From NCBI GenBank assembly GCA_014549065.1, contig JACDOX010000008.1, positions 5,952,001 through 6,016,000 of the forward strand: a stretch of 64,000 nucleotides of DNA, in the 5' to 3' direction. The position numbers and the translations under genes were made by a program. Positions 27,001 to 36,440 of this stretch are shown here, in pieces. Position 1 is the stretch's first letter; each line of letters starts with the position of its first letter. The notes beneath the pieces are model-generated. The model searched no databases. It was not told where the DNA came from and saw nothing but the letters and a program-made list of their open reading frames with translations. Origin of the DNA: Cardinalis cardinalis. Taxonomy: Eukaryota; Chordata; Aves; Passeriformes; Cardinalidae.

Positions 27001-29027
27001 AGTAATCTGTCCTGCTCTAGGAAAGACCAAAAGCTAACTGAAATAGGAAATGTCTTCATACATGTAGGTTATATGTGAAATTTAAGTTCAGCACCTTTGC
27101 TGGAATATAGAAATGTTGGAGCTCCCATGTGGAGCATCTCATTTGGGATTCCGGGACTGAAGAATTGCTCTGGAATTGTAGACTTCTGCGGAAATGACCA
27201 AAAGCTTAGCAGGAATTTGTGATTATTTAGTCCATTGTTTGCTTTGATCTTTATTATTCTCATAATACTTCTATTCGACTTACCCAGGTATCCTAGGAAA
27301 AGAAATCATTTAATAGAGCTTCCTGAAGACTACAGTTGCCTTCTGAATCAAGCCTCTCAGTTTAGGTAAGATGTGGCATATTTAGTTGTTTTCTTAGGTG
27401 TTTTGTCACTTTTAGTGAATTTTATATTCTTGCAGTTACTGTAACTGGTATTGAAAGAATACAGAAATTATTTTGTAGCAAAGGCATTGTTATGGTTATA
27501 CTGACCTATACTAGCGCCTGTTCATTTTAAATGTGAAGCACAACAGCTTGCTAAGTGAAGTCACTTGTGTTTGATAAGACAGCATATAAAATTTTTATAG
27601 CTTAGTCTGCTGGTCACTTTTCTCCTGCGGATTGTGCATTTGGTTTGGCCATAAGCCTGAAAATTATTTTTGCACTGGACACAACAAGCTCAGATGATGG
27701 CACTGTTTTATGCCAAGAAGTGTGAATCATAGGATAATTGAGGTCAGAAGGGACTTCTGTTGATCATCTAGTTCAACCTCCTACTCAAAGGAGATATCTT
27801 GTAGATAATTAATTTCAAACAGTGTGAAAATACAACATAAGGAGGCAGGTCTGTTATTTGATTGTGATATAATATGTCTTGGGCTTTTGTTTGATTGTGA
27901 TTTGGGGTTTTTAATTGGTTGGATAGGTCTTTTTGCGGTTTTCTTAAGGAACATTAACCTTTAGTTAAAATTTCTTTTGAAGTTTTGGTTTCTGCTGTGA
28001 CATGCTGGTTACGCTTCTTTTAGATGCCCACGGTCTTCTGATGATGAACAAAAGCACCCGGTATTGTGTTTATTCTGTGGGGCAATGCTGTGTTCCCAGA
28101 ACACTTGCTGTCAGGAGCTGGTGAATGGGGAGGAGCTGGGAGCCTGTACTTCTCATGCTCTTCAATGTGGAGCTGGAGTCTGCATGTTTCTCAAGTAAGT
28201 AGCCAGAATTCACAACATAGTCAAAGCATTTGATTGTTTTTGTCTGAGATAAAGAAACAATACTTTGACATAAATTATAGCTCACCAGAAAGGAAAGAGG
28301 TTCATTGGAGTTGTATTTTAAATGTAGCTACTCTTTTCTTTAAGAATCAGGGAATGCAAAGTTGTCCTCATTGAAGGTAAAACCAGGGGCTGCTTATATC
28401 CTGCACCCTATTTGGATGAATATGGAGAAACAGATCCAGGTCTAAAGTAAGTAAATGCCTGACTTCCTACCTCTCCATTTTTATCTTTCTTTCCTTCATT
28501 GGAGAACACATTCTTCTGGCTAGTGTGTACAGCACTGTATGTAATGCATGTCTTGACCTGGGGAACTGATGGCAGTTTCTAGTCAGAAGTGGGTAGTTTA
28601 TAATGAGAAAATATACTTTTTAGTACTGTTAAACTTTCTTACTTGTGTCAAGAATGCTTTGTATGCATTTCTTCAGAGACATATGAGAACTGCCATTGCT
28701 GAAATATCATCATAGAAATGGCAATCATTGCTTGTCACAAGTAGAGATATTTTTGCATTTCTGATAGACTTGTTTGGAATTTAATTAGTTTTTAATTAGT
28801 CTAGAGTTAATGTTAGCCTATTTATTGGACAGTTTATCAGTTGCTATTCTGATATGCTAACTGGTTGTTCTCTTTTCCTCTGAAGAAGAGGCAATCCCCT
28901 GCACTTATGTCAGGAGCGTTACCGGAAGCTCCATCTGCTGTGGCAGCAGCACTGCATCATAGAGGAGATTGCCAGGAGCCAAGAAACAAATCAGATCTTC
29001 TTTGGATTCAACTGGCAGCTGCTCTGA
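14..29027 (+). CDS. UBR2: UBR2, E3 ubiquitin ligase of the N-degron pathway (3' part, 26 exons)
   Basis: UBR2 is a large RING-type E3 ligase that recognises destabilising N-terminal residues and works with a RAD6-type E2. The window begins at an internal exon. The 26 exons listed below total 2895 nt, giving 964 residues plus stop. Human UBR2 is 1755 aa, so this is roughly residue 790 to the end. In order the protein has a linker, a six-proline run, a basic helix (KEKAERKRK), a RING split over three exons (CILC, then CGHVMHAACW, then CPLC), and the long C-terminal domain ending FGFNWQLL. That ending and the proline run distinguish it from UBR1. Every junction is GT-AG and every exon phase agrees with its neighbour, so the gene looks functional. 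The UBR box and ClpS-like domain are outside the window. The next gene, a peripherin, is convergent, as in mammalian UBR2-PRPH2 synteny. Confidence 0.97.
1049..1151 (+). CDS. UBR2: UBR2 exon b
   Basis: Acceptor tctgtaag, donor gtaagc. Encodes KPGVSGHGVYELKDECLKEF and ends in TQHSK. The 34 whole codons follow one base that completes the Lys codon begun in exon a. Confidence 0.95.
1682..1730 (+). CDS. UBR2: UBR2 exon c
   Basis: Acceptor ttctgtag, donor gtaaaa. Encodes AEHTQKKRRKQENRDE, a strongly basic patch conserved in UBR2. Confidence 0.95.
3262..3416 (+). CDS. UBR2: UBR2 exon d (polyproline)
   Basis: Acceptor tttcctag, donor gtaggg. Encodes ALPPPPPPDFSPAFSNVVRI and ends MIQM. The six-proline run is a UBR2 hallmark. 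The following helix (MMHILRTLLQRAVE) is more diverged from the mammalian form than the surrounding exons. Confidence 0.95.
4302..4401 (+). CDS. UBR2: UBR2 exon e
   Basis: Acceptor ttttttcag, donor gtatgt. Encodes VLHLLSLGLLEEKQQLQKSP and then EEEVTFDFYHKAT. The last base starts an Arg codon completed in the next exon. Confidence 0.95.
5051..5190 (-). repeat. CR1 LINE 3' fragment
   Basis: Starts tcatagaatcatagaatt, the reverse complement of the ATTCTATGAT octamer tail of avian CR1, and continues with the conserved 3' UTR (aagacctctcagatcattgagtcc). Lies in a UBR2 intron, antisense to the gene. Confidence 0.85.
6056..6165 (+). CDS. UBR2: UBR2 exon f
   Basis: Acceptor ttgtaaag, donor gtacac. 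Encodes MGSSALNAVNVLMLLEKLKR and ends NWILQ. Confidence 0.94.
6561..6724 (-). repeat. CR1 LINE 3' fragment
   Basis: atcatagaatgg... ggaagggacctt ... ccctgccatgggtaggg ... cttgaacacttcc ... tctgggcagcctgtt: the usual order of conserved CR1 3'-end blocks in reverse complement. In a UBR2 intron. Confidence 0.88.
6814..6903 (+). CDS. UBR2: UBR2 exon g
   Basis: Acceptor atttttag, donor gtaatg; 30 whole codons. Encodes MFDMVKRLREKSSLATVGAT and then a Ser/Gly/Thr-rich linker ending KGDE. Confidence 0.94.
8463..8650 (+). CDS. UBR2: UBR2 exon h (basic helix before the RING)
   Basis: Acceptor tactgtaag, donor gtaaga. Encodes TQSTQDKEKAERKRKAEAAR and then LHRQKIMAQMSALQRNFIET, a long charged helix. 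In UBR1/Ubr1-type ligases the basic region just before the RING contributes to E2 (RAD6) binding. The assignment of that role here is by family. Confidence 0.95.
8767..8972 (+). CDS. UBR2: UBR2 exon i (RING, first Cys pair)
   Basis: Acceptor cttacag, donor gtatga. Encodes DYSRIALGPKRGPSVVEKEV, then LTCILCQEEQEV with the first C-x2-C zinc ligands, ending ILELSG. One base (8781) is N, in the middle position of the codon just before DYSRIALG. Confidence 0.96.
10388..10443. repeat. Two-copy tandem duplication
   Basis: taatgcatggtcctctgctg (10388) recurs as taatgcacggtcctctgctg (10414). The unit is about 26 bp; the second copy has one extra ctg. Intronic. Confidence 0.75.
11316..11409 (+). CDS. 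UBR2: UBR2 exon j (RING, Cys-His core)
   Basis: Acceptor gtttctag, donor gtaagg. Encodes TLDPLFMHPDLPCGTHTGSC, then GHVMHAACWQ. The C-x-H-x2-H-x2-C ligands of the RING are all present. Confidence 0.96.
13706..13858 (+). CDS. UBR2: UBR2 exon k (RING, last Cys pair)
   Basis: Acceptor gttgtag, donor gtgaaa. Encodes YFEAMQLNFRQRLHVEQIFD, then LENGEYLCPLCKSLCNTVIP. CPLC supplies the final zinc ligands, so the RING is complete. Confidence 0.96.
14288..14385 (+). CDS. UBR2: UBR2 exon l
   Basis: Acceptor ttttttcag, donor gtttgt. Encodes EDAEAVAQILSLARWLEIVT and ends SGYSVKNAK. The donor gtttgt is weaker than its neighbours (T at +3). Confidence 0.93.
14969..15062 (+). CDS. UBR2: UBR2 exon m
   Basis: Acceptor cctgttag, donor gtaagt. 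Encodes EKQSLPPFTSKGMGNSALEF, then HSILSFGVQS. Confidence 0.94.
15503..15581 (+). repeat. 80-bp direct repeat, copy 1
   Basis: Shares about 85% identity with 16879-16958, including an exact core gatcatgttccacattact. Most differences are transitions. Lies in the intron before UBR2 exon n. Not recognised as CR1. Confidence 0.8.
16487..16635 (+). CDS. UBR2: UBR2 exon n
   Basis: Acceptor gttttgcag, donor gtgaag. Encodes AKYSSSIKEMLILFATTIYR, then VGLKVAPNEADARIPMMTWS. The exon is flanked by two 80-bp direct repeats in the neighbouring introns (15503-15581 and 16879-16958). Confidence 0.95.
16879..16958 (+). repeat. 80-bp direct repeat, copy 2
   Basis: Second copy of the repeat at 15503-15581, in the intron after UBR2 exon n. 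No obvious terminal repeats or target duplications around either copy. Confidence 0.8.
18411..18580 (+). repeat. CR1 LINE 3' fragment
   Basis: Sense-oriented 3' end: gccaggttgcc ... agtgttcaaggccaggttgg ... ccctgcccatggcaggg ... ending attctatgat. In a UBR2 intron, same strand as the gene. Confidence 0.88.
18947..19002 (+). CDS. UBR2: UBR2 exon o
   Basis: Acceptor aattttaag, donor gtatgg. Encodes NLLETEGKPLFGSLQNRQ, a small well-conserved exon. Confidence 0.94.
19302..19398 (+). CDS. UBR2: UBR2 exon p
   Basis: Acceptor cgctctag, donor gtactg. Encodes HSGLKALVQFAAAQRTTSPQ and ends LIRLLG. Confidence 0.95.
19708..20080 (+). repeat. CR1 LINE 3' fragment (longest in window)
   Basis: About 370 bp, sense-oriented. 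Begins in the end of the reverse-transcriptase-derived part (ggagaagagcaggctctggg), passes ggttttaaactga and gtggtggggcactgaaacagg, and ends ccattctataattctgtgac. Diverged, so an old insertion. Confidence 0.88.
20571..20638 (+). CDS. UBR2: UBR2 exon q
   Basis: Acceptor ttttgtag, donor gtaagc. Encodes LLPNYKGEDTPSLLEVDMFH plus IL. Confidence 0.94.
21480..21630 (+). CDS. UBR2: UBR2 exon r
   Basis: Acceptor tcactgtag, donor gtagat. Encodes VGAVLSFPSLYWEDAVDLQP, then SSVSSAYNHLYLFHLTTLAH. This is one of the most conserved stretches of the C-terminal domain. Confidence 0.96.
22466..22553 (+). CDS. UBR2: UBR2 exon s
   Basis: Acceptor gtgtgcag, donor gtaagt. Encodes SPTAHSSDNSEEAQSAQSFC and ends VCQYTS. 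The Ser-rich part is poorly conserved with mammals. Confidence 0.93.
23233..23366 (+). CDS. UBR2: UBR2 exon t
   Basis: Acceptor tgttttacag, donor gtaaat. Encodes CFSQDIPGWLVWDCVKKGIM, then PYLRCAALFFHYLLGVSPPE. Confidence 0.96.
24554..24662 (+). CDS. UBR2: UBR2 exon u
   Basis: Acceptor gttttgcag, donor gtacta. Encodes SEEGQFKALCSYLSLPTNLF, then LLFHEYWDTVNPLLQ. Confidence 0.95.
25161..25410 (-). repeat. CR1 LINE 3' fragment
   Basis: catggaatcatagaatg ... ccctgccatgggcagggac ... cttgaacacttccaggg ... ttctctgggcaacctgttcc ... tttcagtttg. Antisense to UBR2, in the intron before exon v. Confidence 0.9.
26749..26805 (+). CDS. UBR2: UBR2 exon v
   Basis: Acceptor gaaatag, donor gtaagc. Encodes WCADPVVLSCLKGKSIAI, 18 codons plus split codons at both ends. 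Confidence 0.94.
27288..27365 (+). CDS. UBR2: UBR2 exon w
   Basis: Acceptor ttacccag, donor gtaaga. Encodes YPRKRNHLIELPEDYSCLLN and ends QASQF. Confidence 0.95.
27726..27810 (-). repeat. CR1 LINE 3' fragment (short)
   Basis: atcataggataattgaggtc followed by agaagggacttctgttgatcatc and agttcaacctcctactcaaagg. A subfamily variant of the CR1 3' end, in a UBR2 intron. Confidence 0.75.
28024..28194 (+). CDS. UBR2: UBR2 exon x (Cys-rich)
   Basis: Acceptor cttttag, donor gtaagt. Encodes CPRSSDDEQKHPVLCLFCGA, then MLCSQNTCCQELVNGEELGA. The cysteine and histidine clustering suggests zinc binding, as in the C-terminal domain of the family. Confidence 0.96.
28345..28446 (+). CDS. UBR2: UBR2 exon y
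   Basis: Acceptor ctttaag, donor gtaagt. Encodes IRECKVVLIEGKTRGCLYPA, then PYLDEYGETDPGL. Confidence 0.96.
28886..29027 (+). CDS. UBR2: UBR2 last coding exon
   Basis: Acceptor cctctgaag. The frame reads RGNPLHLCQERYRKLHLLWQ and ends NQIFFGFNWQLL, then TGA at 29025-29027. A longer frame in the same place (28865-29122) starts inside the intron and is not the real one; only the frame given here joins to exon y and matches UBR2. Confidence 0.97.
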
Positions 29028-31510
29028 GTCTCTTGATTTTAGCAAAAACTCTGACCTGTGGCAGTGCTTTGGAAAAGGAAAGGAAGGTGGCAGTAAAAAA
29101 TCTACTCAAGTGGTTTCTGTAGTTCAGACAGTTAATTGATGGATTCTCTAGATTGGATGTATCACTGATGCGTTGAAACAGAAACTCATATCATATATTT
29201 TCCTCTTTTTTCCTTTCCAAAAAAAGGAAAATCACATTCTGTAATTATTACTGAACCAGAAATATTTCCATTTTTTTCGGAAGTTCACATTGTTTTATGT
29301 GTTTTCATGAGGGCAGCTCCCAAATGCTGTTTATCAGAGCACACACCACAGTTGTCTCTTCCATGCCTTGAGAACATATCTAAATGGTGTTGCCAAGGAA
29401 AAGCCTCCTTTACTTTCTTCCTGGGTTCTTTTCCCAAGCTTAGTGAAGCTTTAAATAGATCGAGACCATATTGGAGTGGAAGTGGTGCAAGGTCTTTAGT
29501 CATCTGCAGCAACAGGTAAAATAAAAATAAGTTTTACAGAAAAAGCTTGCATTCAGATATACCTTGGGATTTAATGAAGAGTTTTCCTTGATGAATTCTT
29601 TAAATGAGAAGTGTGGAATAGAAAGTGTGTGGAGGGATTACCATCTTGCTTGTTGCATCAAAAAATTAAGTCTGTGCTTTTTGCATTGCCAGAACTGCAC
29701 TTTATCTAATGGAATTATCCACCATTAATGTATATCATAAGAGGTCTGGGGCTTCACCATTTGCCTAGGGTTGTGGTTAGTTTTACTTCTTTTACAGTTT
29801 GTCTTCTGAGACCTTCCCCAAGAATCAAAAGTGAAAATACTGCAGGTATGTAGTTGTGGTGTAGCTCTGTAAGCTACCGAGCCAGAGACCTCAGTGAAGT
29901 AAACAGCCTTCAAAGCTGTCACTGGACTTAAATCAAGGCCCAAAACCAGCAAGTTTTAGAATCAGAAATAAGTTTGCCCTTATCTAAGGGATTTTCCACT
30001 CATTATCCTCTGTCACTGTTGTTTGAGCATGTTTTGGAGTGTGCATAAATGAAATTGTGTGTTTTGGGAGGCATGTTCAGTGGTTCAATGCCAGGTAGAA
30101 GAGAAAAGGGAAGAAAAGTGGCTAAATCTGTCTCCTTGCCCTTCAGTAGCTACTAGCACATTGTGATTGAACTCTCTCTCAATGATAAGTGATTGTGCTT
30201 CAGTTCTAAATGTTTGTTGTTCTGTTTTCTGAATTTCAGCCATAATATACATGGGCGAATTTGTAATGTGATGGATAAAAACTCTTTCACATGGAAATGG
30301 CATCTCCTGAGAAAGTTTGAAGATGTCACTACCCTCTATTTCCCTGTCCCTTTGCTATTTGTGGATTCTTTGATGCCATTTTAATCAGGCTTTCAAGGAG
30401 ACATTTTCAAATTAATGTCTGAGTGTTTTTGTGTGATTTCTTTTTTGTTTTGTTTTCTTTTCCCACAATTACATGAGAGATAGTAGAATCACAATTAATG
30501 ATTTAGATTTAAATACCATTCTTCTGGGTTTTTTAAAAATGTTTTTTGAGTATGTATGTATGAGTGCACTGAACAGCACCATAACTAATCTAAATATGGA
30601 ACACCAATGATCTCAAACATTGTTCTGGTGTCAAATACTTTTTAAAAACTGCTGTAATCCTTCCCCAGTGATATAAAAAGTTGGCTTTGATATATTTTCC
30701 CAGTATTCTCTTTCTTGAAATTAGGACCATTTTCCTTATTTTGATTCTGTCAGATTTTAAACCTGAATATTAAACTCTTAGAAGACAAATGTTAATGCTG
30801 TTAGTCTTCTCTAAAACATGTTTGAAACACGTACTGAGTTTAGAACAGTTGTCATGAAAACTTGCATGCACTGGTGATTTTTATATCATCAAAACACTGC
30901 TTTCAAACAAAAATATTGAATTAAGACTGGCAAATGCCTCATTGGTACCAAACCTGTATTCTCTTACTGTTTCCCTCTGATATTTATATATTCAGTTATC
31001 AAGACCTTTCAGTTATCTTGCACTTCACTGATACAAAATTTCCATTATCCAATATACAGTGAGATCATTTTATTTTGTTTTCTGTCTGAACTGTAGAATA
31101 CAAGGACAGGAGCTGGTAAGAGCAAGTGAGCTTCTGTAAAGCTCTGGAAATCTCTTTGTAGCTAAAGAAGTGGGAGAGGAAAGTTGAGTCTTTCTGTACA
31201 TTTGCACATACTAATTTAGCAAATGGGCTCCTCTATAATTCACTGACTAGCGTGGTCATCTTTCATTTCATAAATTACTATGCAGTTTTGTTCACTGTGA
31301 GTATAATCTGTATTTAGTGACTGCAAGATGCTTATGCCACTTATTTCTGTTCCATCCAAGCTGACAGAAGTTATTTGATAATGCACATACTGGTATCTTA
31401 AATTGCAAAAATGTAAATTTGAAACTTGTATAATGTTCTTGTGCTTTTGAAATAAAATATCTTGTATATGTATATTTAAAAAAAAAGGAAATAAAGTAAC
31501 TTCTTGTAGA
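29028..31510 (+). other. UBR2: UBR2 3'UTR (inferred extent)
   Basis: About 2.4 kb of AT-rich sequence without a coding signal follows the stop codon and runs to two AATAAA hexamers. The length is inferred from those signals and is similar to what is usual for vertebrate UBR2. Confidence 0.6.
31451..31495 (+). terminator. UBR2 polyadenylation signals
   Basis: AATAAA occurs at 31451-31456 and again at 31490-31495, either side of an A-rich tract, and T-rich sequence follows (ttcttgtaga, cagtttttatttg). Cleavage is expected within about 30 bases downstream. There is no experimental support. Confidence 0.6.
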
Positions 31511-34500
31511 TTATTCAGTTTTTATTTGGAGGCACTTTGGCACCTCACAGTTCATTTTACCAAGAGTGTTATAGTGGTGTCTGTCAGTATAGGAAAGGAG
31601 AAGAGCTGGAAAGTGGTTGGTAAACTATCAGTTATCCATGTAGGCTGTATTTTGGTCATACTGTAAGGAATGGTAGGATGCCTTTTCTTATGTAAAGATA
31701 CGCTCCACGTGAAACCTGTCCTAGTATTTTACAGATGCAAATTCCTACACTGTCTACATAAATTTCTAAAAGAAGTTAAAAGTACAGAATTTAATATTTA
31801 TATGGCCTGAAACTGATCTAGTTGAGTGCATTGGTTTTGTATCTTCTTGAAGAACTGGCTGTACTGTTTGACAGATACTTAGCCTCTAGAAAGGGAAACT
31901 TTATGGTGTTGGTCTCATGTGCTGTGTGATACATACTTTAAAAAAAAAGTAGTTTATTATAGACCAAAGCAAACAGTCAAGACATCTTTTACATAGATAT
32001 GGCCTGTACTTCTTGCTCTTAGTGTTACAGGCTGCTGGTTGTCATCATGTTCTCACTGCTTTATTGAAGGTTTGGGCACCATTTGGGTGTTAATGATGTT
32101 GCTCTTTATGCTTATTCTCAGTAAATGGTTTTTAAGAACTGATTTCCTGAAAAGGTAAAAGGTAGAGGTAGATAGGCTGAAGTCTACTAACAAAAGTGTT
32201 CTGAAGAAAATTAGAAGAAGAATCCTGTTAATTAAGGGAAAAAAGAAAAGACACAGCAGTATTTCTTGTATAATAAAAATCTCAATGTACAAAGTTATGT
32301 AGAGGAGTATTTTCACTATTATATGCTCTGCATTATGGTTGAAATCCACTTATTTTCTAAACAACAACCTTGAATAATCTCCAATGTAAACTATTCAGAT
32401 TCATAATACAACACCTATGCTGTTACTTAGATTCTTCTAACGTATTACTTTACAAGGTGTTCAAAGATTTTATCAAAAATAGAAGTAGTTTCATTTCTGT
32501 GTCACAATCTCTTCTCTTTGTTTTTATCAGTGTTTTCCAGGTAGGCTAAATTGGAAGGTTCATACAGTAAAAAATGGCTAATAATGAAAATCCTCTTCCT
32601 TACATGTGTCTCAAATCTAATTATTTCTAATCCTAGCTACATTTCTCTGAAGTTGCATTCAGTACAGTCAAAATCGTTCATGAAAGTGAAGTTATGTAAA
32701 GGAACTTTGCATTGAAGGAGAGCAAGCTGAAATTCCAGGAGGTGATATATACGTGGCTTTGTGTAACCATGAGTAAGAGACCAGGTACAGAGTTAAACAT
32801 GAGACATTGAAATGGGACCTGACTTTTGTTTTTGCTGTTCATGAGATCAGTGTCAAAAAAGGAGTATAGTTTATGCTGTATAAGTACAGGTTGTCAAACA
32901 ACTTAGAGTCCATCAGACTTAATTTTAGGTTTCTAGGCTTTATGCTTGAGTGAATGAGCTCAGCAAAATGTTGTGAGGCACAAAGTGGGGACTGTGGATT
33001 TCATGATCATTTGAAGTCCTTGCTGTATTTGTGAAGATGTGTGGTTAGCCTTTCTCAGAAGACTGCAGAACCTTATATCTCCTCCTTAATTGTGCCTGAA
33101 ATTTAATATTGGCCTCTTTGGGTACAAGAATTGAGATGTTCATCCCAAGGTGATGAAGATCTGCTTGAACTAGTTCATTCAAGTTCCTGCTTGAACTATG
33201 TTCATTTTAACAAAATCCTAGACGTGCTGCATGTTTATATTTCTTACTATTTTTTCTCTGTGATCAACGTAGAGCAAGTGTTTTCAGTGGCAATGCGCAA
33301 GCTTTTAAGGAAGAGCATCCTACATGAAATTTCTAAAGAAACTCTCATTGTGCCTTCATCAGAAGCTCAACATTACAGTGTTTATTTTATTTTTTAAATT
33401 AATAACTTGATGAAGAAGACAGTTTTATGCATAGGTAAGTTCCTTACTCTGGAATTTTCTGTGTTGTTATAAATTTTGGCTGGATTAGGCATTAGTAACA
33501 AATAGGATAAGAAGTGTCCCCTGAATCGTATTTATTTCTGTATCTGAGCAGATGCCCTGGCTTAAAGGCTTGGCTCACTAATGCCATCTCTGTCTTTATG
33601 AATTACTGAGAGTTAAAGATGGAGTCTGTGCTGCTGCCTGAGTTTGTTTCCTTGATCCAGTGCCTCTGGTGTTAAATACTACAGGAAACCCAAACGGTCG
33701 TGACAGGTGCTATAAAGGAAGCTGGATATGTAGGGTGTAGCACTTCCATGTTCTGAGGAAATCAGTAAATACAAAGCAAAGAAGAAAGCATTTATTAGCA
33801 AAAGTAAATTTTATCCTGATACTGTGAAGTGAGCTATTATCTTTTTGTAATGTATCCCTGTCGATGGAGACTCTAACTGCCTAGACAGGATAGAAATTAG
33901 CAGTCTAATGACTAAGTGATTACTGGTAATAGGTCAGACAAGGACTGTTGCCTGTGAGATGTGTGCTGAAAGTAAGCTAATTTCAAAACCAGTCACATTC
34001 CACTGCTGCAGTTGGGGCAGTTAGCCGAGAGACAAAGTTTATTGTGCTAAATGCCGCTTAGTCTTTTATGGTAAAATGTGTTTTGTTCATATGCAAGTAA
34101 ATGAGCTGTGTGGGTGCCAGAGAAAATTGTATAGCTGGATACTTATACCTCTGCTCTTTGTGCTAATGTGTTACAGCTGCTGCTAGATGGCATCTTTTTT
34201 GTCTTGACAGAGATGTTGAGGCTGGGTCATCAGTTCACTCTTCCTTCCAAATCTGTTTTTTCAATGCAGACTCTTGACAAACGCATTAACTAGGAAGCTA
34301 TCAAATGAGTAAGCTCACAGTTCTTATAATTCTACAAGCTTTAGTTATTGAGGTCTAGGACTGTTGTACCAAAAATAGAATAAAATTGTCTTGAGGAAGT
34401 GACTGCTATTGACTGACACAGATGACACTTGGCATACTTATCTGAAAAAAATTACACTGCATTTAAAGAAAAACATGCAAAATCTGATTAGTTAGCAATA

Positions 34501-36173
34501 CAAGGAGTGTCTTTTCCCTGATCTCTCAAGGAACTACAACTTTCTGCATTCATTCTTTTCCAGCCTGTGTCATCAGCTAATTATAGAGCTGCTGGTAAGT
34601 ACTTCTGGCTCCCAAAAACAGCTGAAGGAATTACACACCAGTTAAGTTTCAATCACCCACTGGGCAAAGTGATTGCAGTGAAGACAAGAAGTAGGCATAC
34701 AGGTAAGTGCAGTGCAAAGGGGAGAATTAACAGTTCTTGTAGAAAGAAGTCTCAGCTTATAAATCTAGTTCTTTGAAGGGGTTTTAACATACTTAAGTGT
34801 AGGCCTATCATGTTAGGCAGTGAAGGAATTCCAGTTGAAATTATGGTCATGCAAATAGCCTGCTGGAATTACACTACAGATTATTACATGGCACAATTTA
34901 TTTACGATATATCCTTATAGTATAATTTTTGCTTTTTCTCATGGGATACAATAGTATTTAGGTGGAGAAATTTTTACTGTTATTTTGCACAGGAATGGTT
35001 TTATTTAAAATATTTCAGTGATAAAATTTCATTTACTTGATTATCCAAAGAATGCACTCACAGCAGTAACATGTAAAATATTTCATTTGGTCTTTCCACC
35101 TCTGTTTTTGATTGGTACTTTTCTCCTGCTGACTGTTAATGATCAGTTACAGTCCTAGGGCATCCTGTAACTTCAGGTGTTTTGTGCATTGAACGTTTTT
35201 CCTCCATGCATTGACAAAGCTCCTGAGCACTGTAGCAGGGGCGTGATGTGCAAGCTGTCAGTCTGTCTGCCTTCATCAATTACAAACCTCTTACCTTCCC
35301 ACCCCTGGATCAGTGTGCTAAGTACTTTTGAAACTAGGTGCTTTCAAGCATCTAGGATCATTAGTGTTTGTTTCATAGAAAGTATCTACTTGTTTTTAAA
35401 CTTATGTTATCACATGCTAGTTGGAAGTTCAAATATCCCTGCACAAGCCAGTAGTTTTCTTAAGCAGAGAACTCCTCTCAGCTGTACTCTTTGACTTTCA
35501 GGGAGGTGGGGCAACTAGCATTTTCTAAACTATTGGAGGGGAAAGTGAAAAGGTACTTCAGACATTTTGGGAAAAACAAGTGAAATACTTTTGTGGTAAC
35601 TTTTATTGCCTTCACCTGAATTTCACATACATGGTGGATTCTTGTAGGCCTTCATATATGTATATTTTTGTTAAAATTTCCCCTTTCCTAACTTACACCA
35701 GCAGAATCTTCCTTTCAGGTTTTGTCGTCTTTTTTATAAATAAGCTTTTTATCCAGTGTAATAATTTCTTTTGAGATTTCCCTGCTCCTGAGATTTTATA
35801 GGTGTAATGACATCTTGGGTACCTGTTCAACTAATCTGTATGTTCGTACATGTAGACCCACCTTGTCTGAAATATTTGCTTGTGCATAATGATTATTGTG
35901 ATGCATTCAGACTGTGATAGAAGTCTTTAAGTAAAGGAGAGAAAGTGGGGGAAATTCCAGGAGTTTCTTTCAGTGTTGAGAATTAGGAATTTTACAAGTG
36001 AAAACACATCCATCCAAAGAAATATCAGCATTTTTGGAGCTGTCGCCATTCTGGTTTGTTCAATTGTTTTACTAGTTTTTCTACTTTTTTCCCCCCACCA
36101 GATAAAATCTGGTGACTGTAGGACTGTAATAGAGCAAAGCTACACTTGTGATGTCATTTCTTGGAAGATTTGC
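31511..36173. other. Spacer between convergent UBR2 and peripherin genes
   Basis: No gene or mobile element recognised. The right part must contain the 3'UTR of the minus-strand peripherin gene. Candidate minus-strand AATAAA signals lie at 35602-35607, 35000-35005 and 34897-34902, and the sequence does not choose between them. Confidence 0.5.
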
Positions 36174-36440
36174 CTACCTAGCTGCAGGGATAGATTTTGT
36201 TGTAATATTAGTTTTGTCACAGTCTGTGTTTTGAACATTAATGTTGGGGTCGTTCATGCCTGAGACAGTGGAGATCTGGTTGGTTTTGCCGAGATTCTTA
36301 ATGATGTTGATGTTGTATTTGGCAGTTTCCACAAAACTATTTTCTAGTAACCAGCCATCTGATTCACCCTCCAGATCTCCTAGCAGAAGGACGTTCTTCA
36401 TGGCTGTCTGTAGGTACCGGACACCAATGAGTACAGAGAG
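36174..36440 (-). CDS. PRPH2L: Peripherin-2-like exon 3
   Basis: Acceptor TTTCTTACAG (minus strand). 88 codons and TAG at 36174-36176. Encodes LSVLIGVRYLQTAMKNVLL, ESDGWLLENSFVETAKYNIN and a hydrophilic C-terminal tail that is longer than in mammalian PRPH2. Confidence 0.94.
   Translation of the reverse strand, partial: LSVLIGVRYLQTAMKNVLLLGDLEGESDGWLLENSFVETAKYNINIIKNLGKTNQISTVSGMNDPNINVQNTDCDKTNITTKSIPAAR

Noticed and set aside
14..29027. UBR1 instead of UBR2
   Set aside because: The six-proline run, the terminal FGFNWQLL and the neighbouring peripherin gene all fit UBR2.
28865..29122. 85-codon frame over the last UBR2 exon
   Set aside because: Out of frame with exon y and starts in the intron; the real UBR2 frame ends at 29027.
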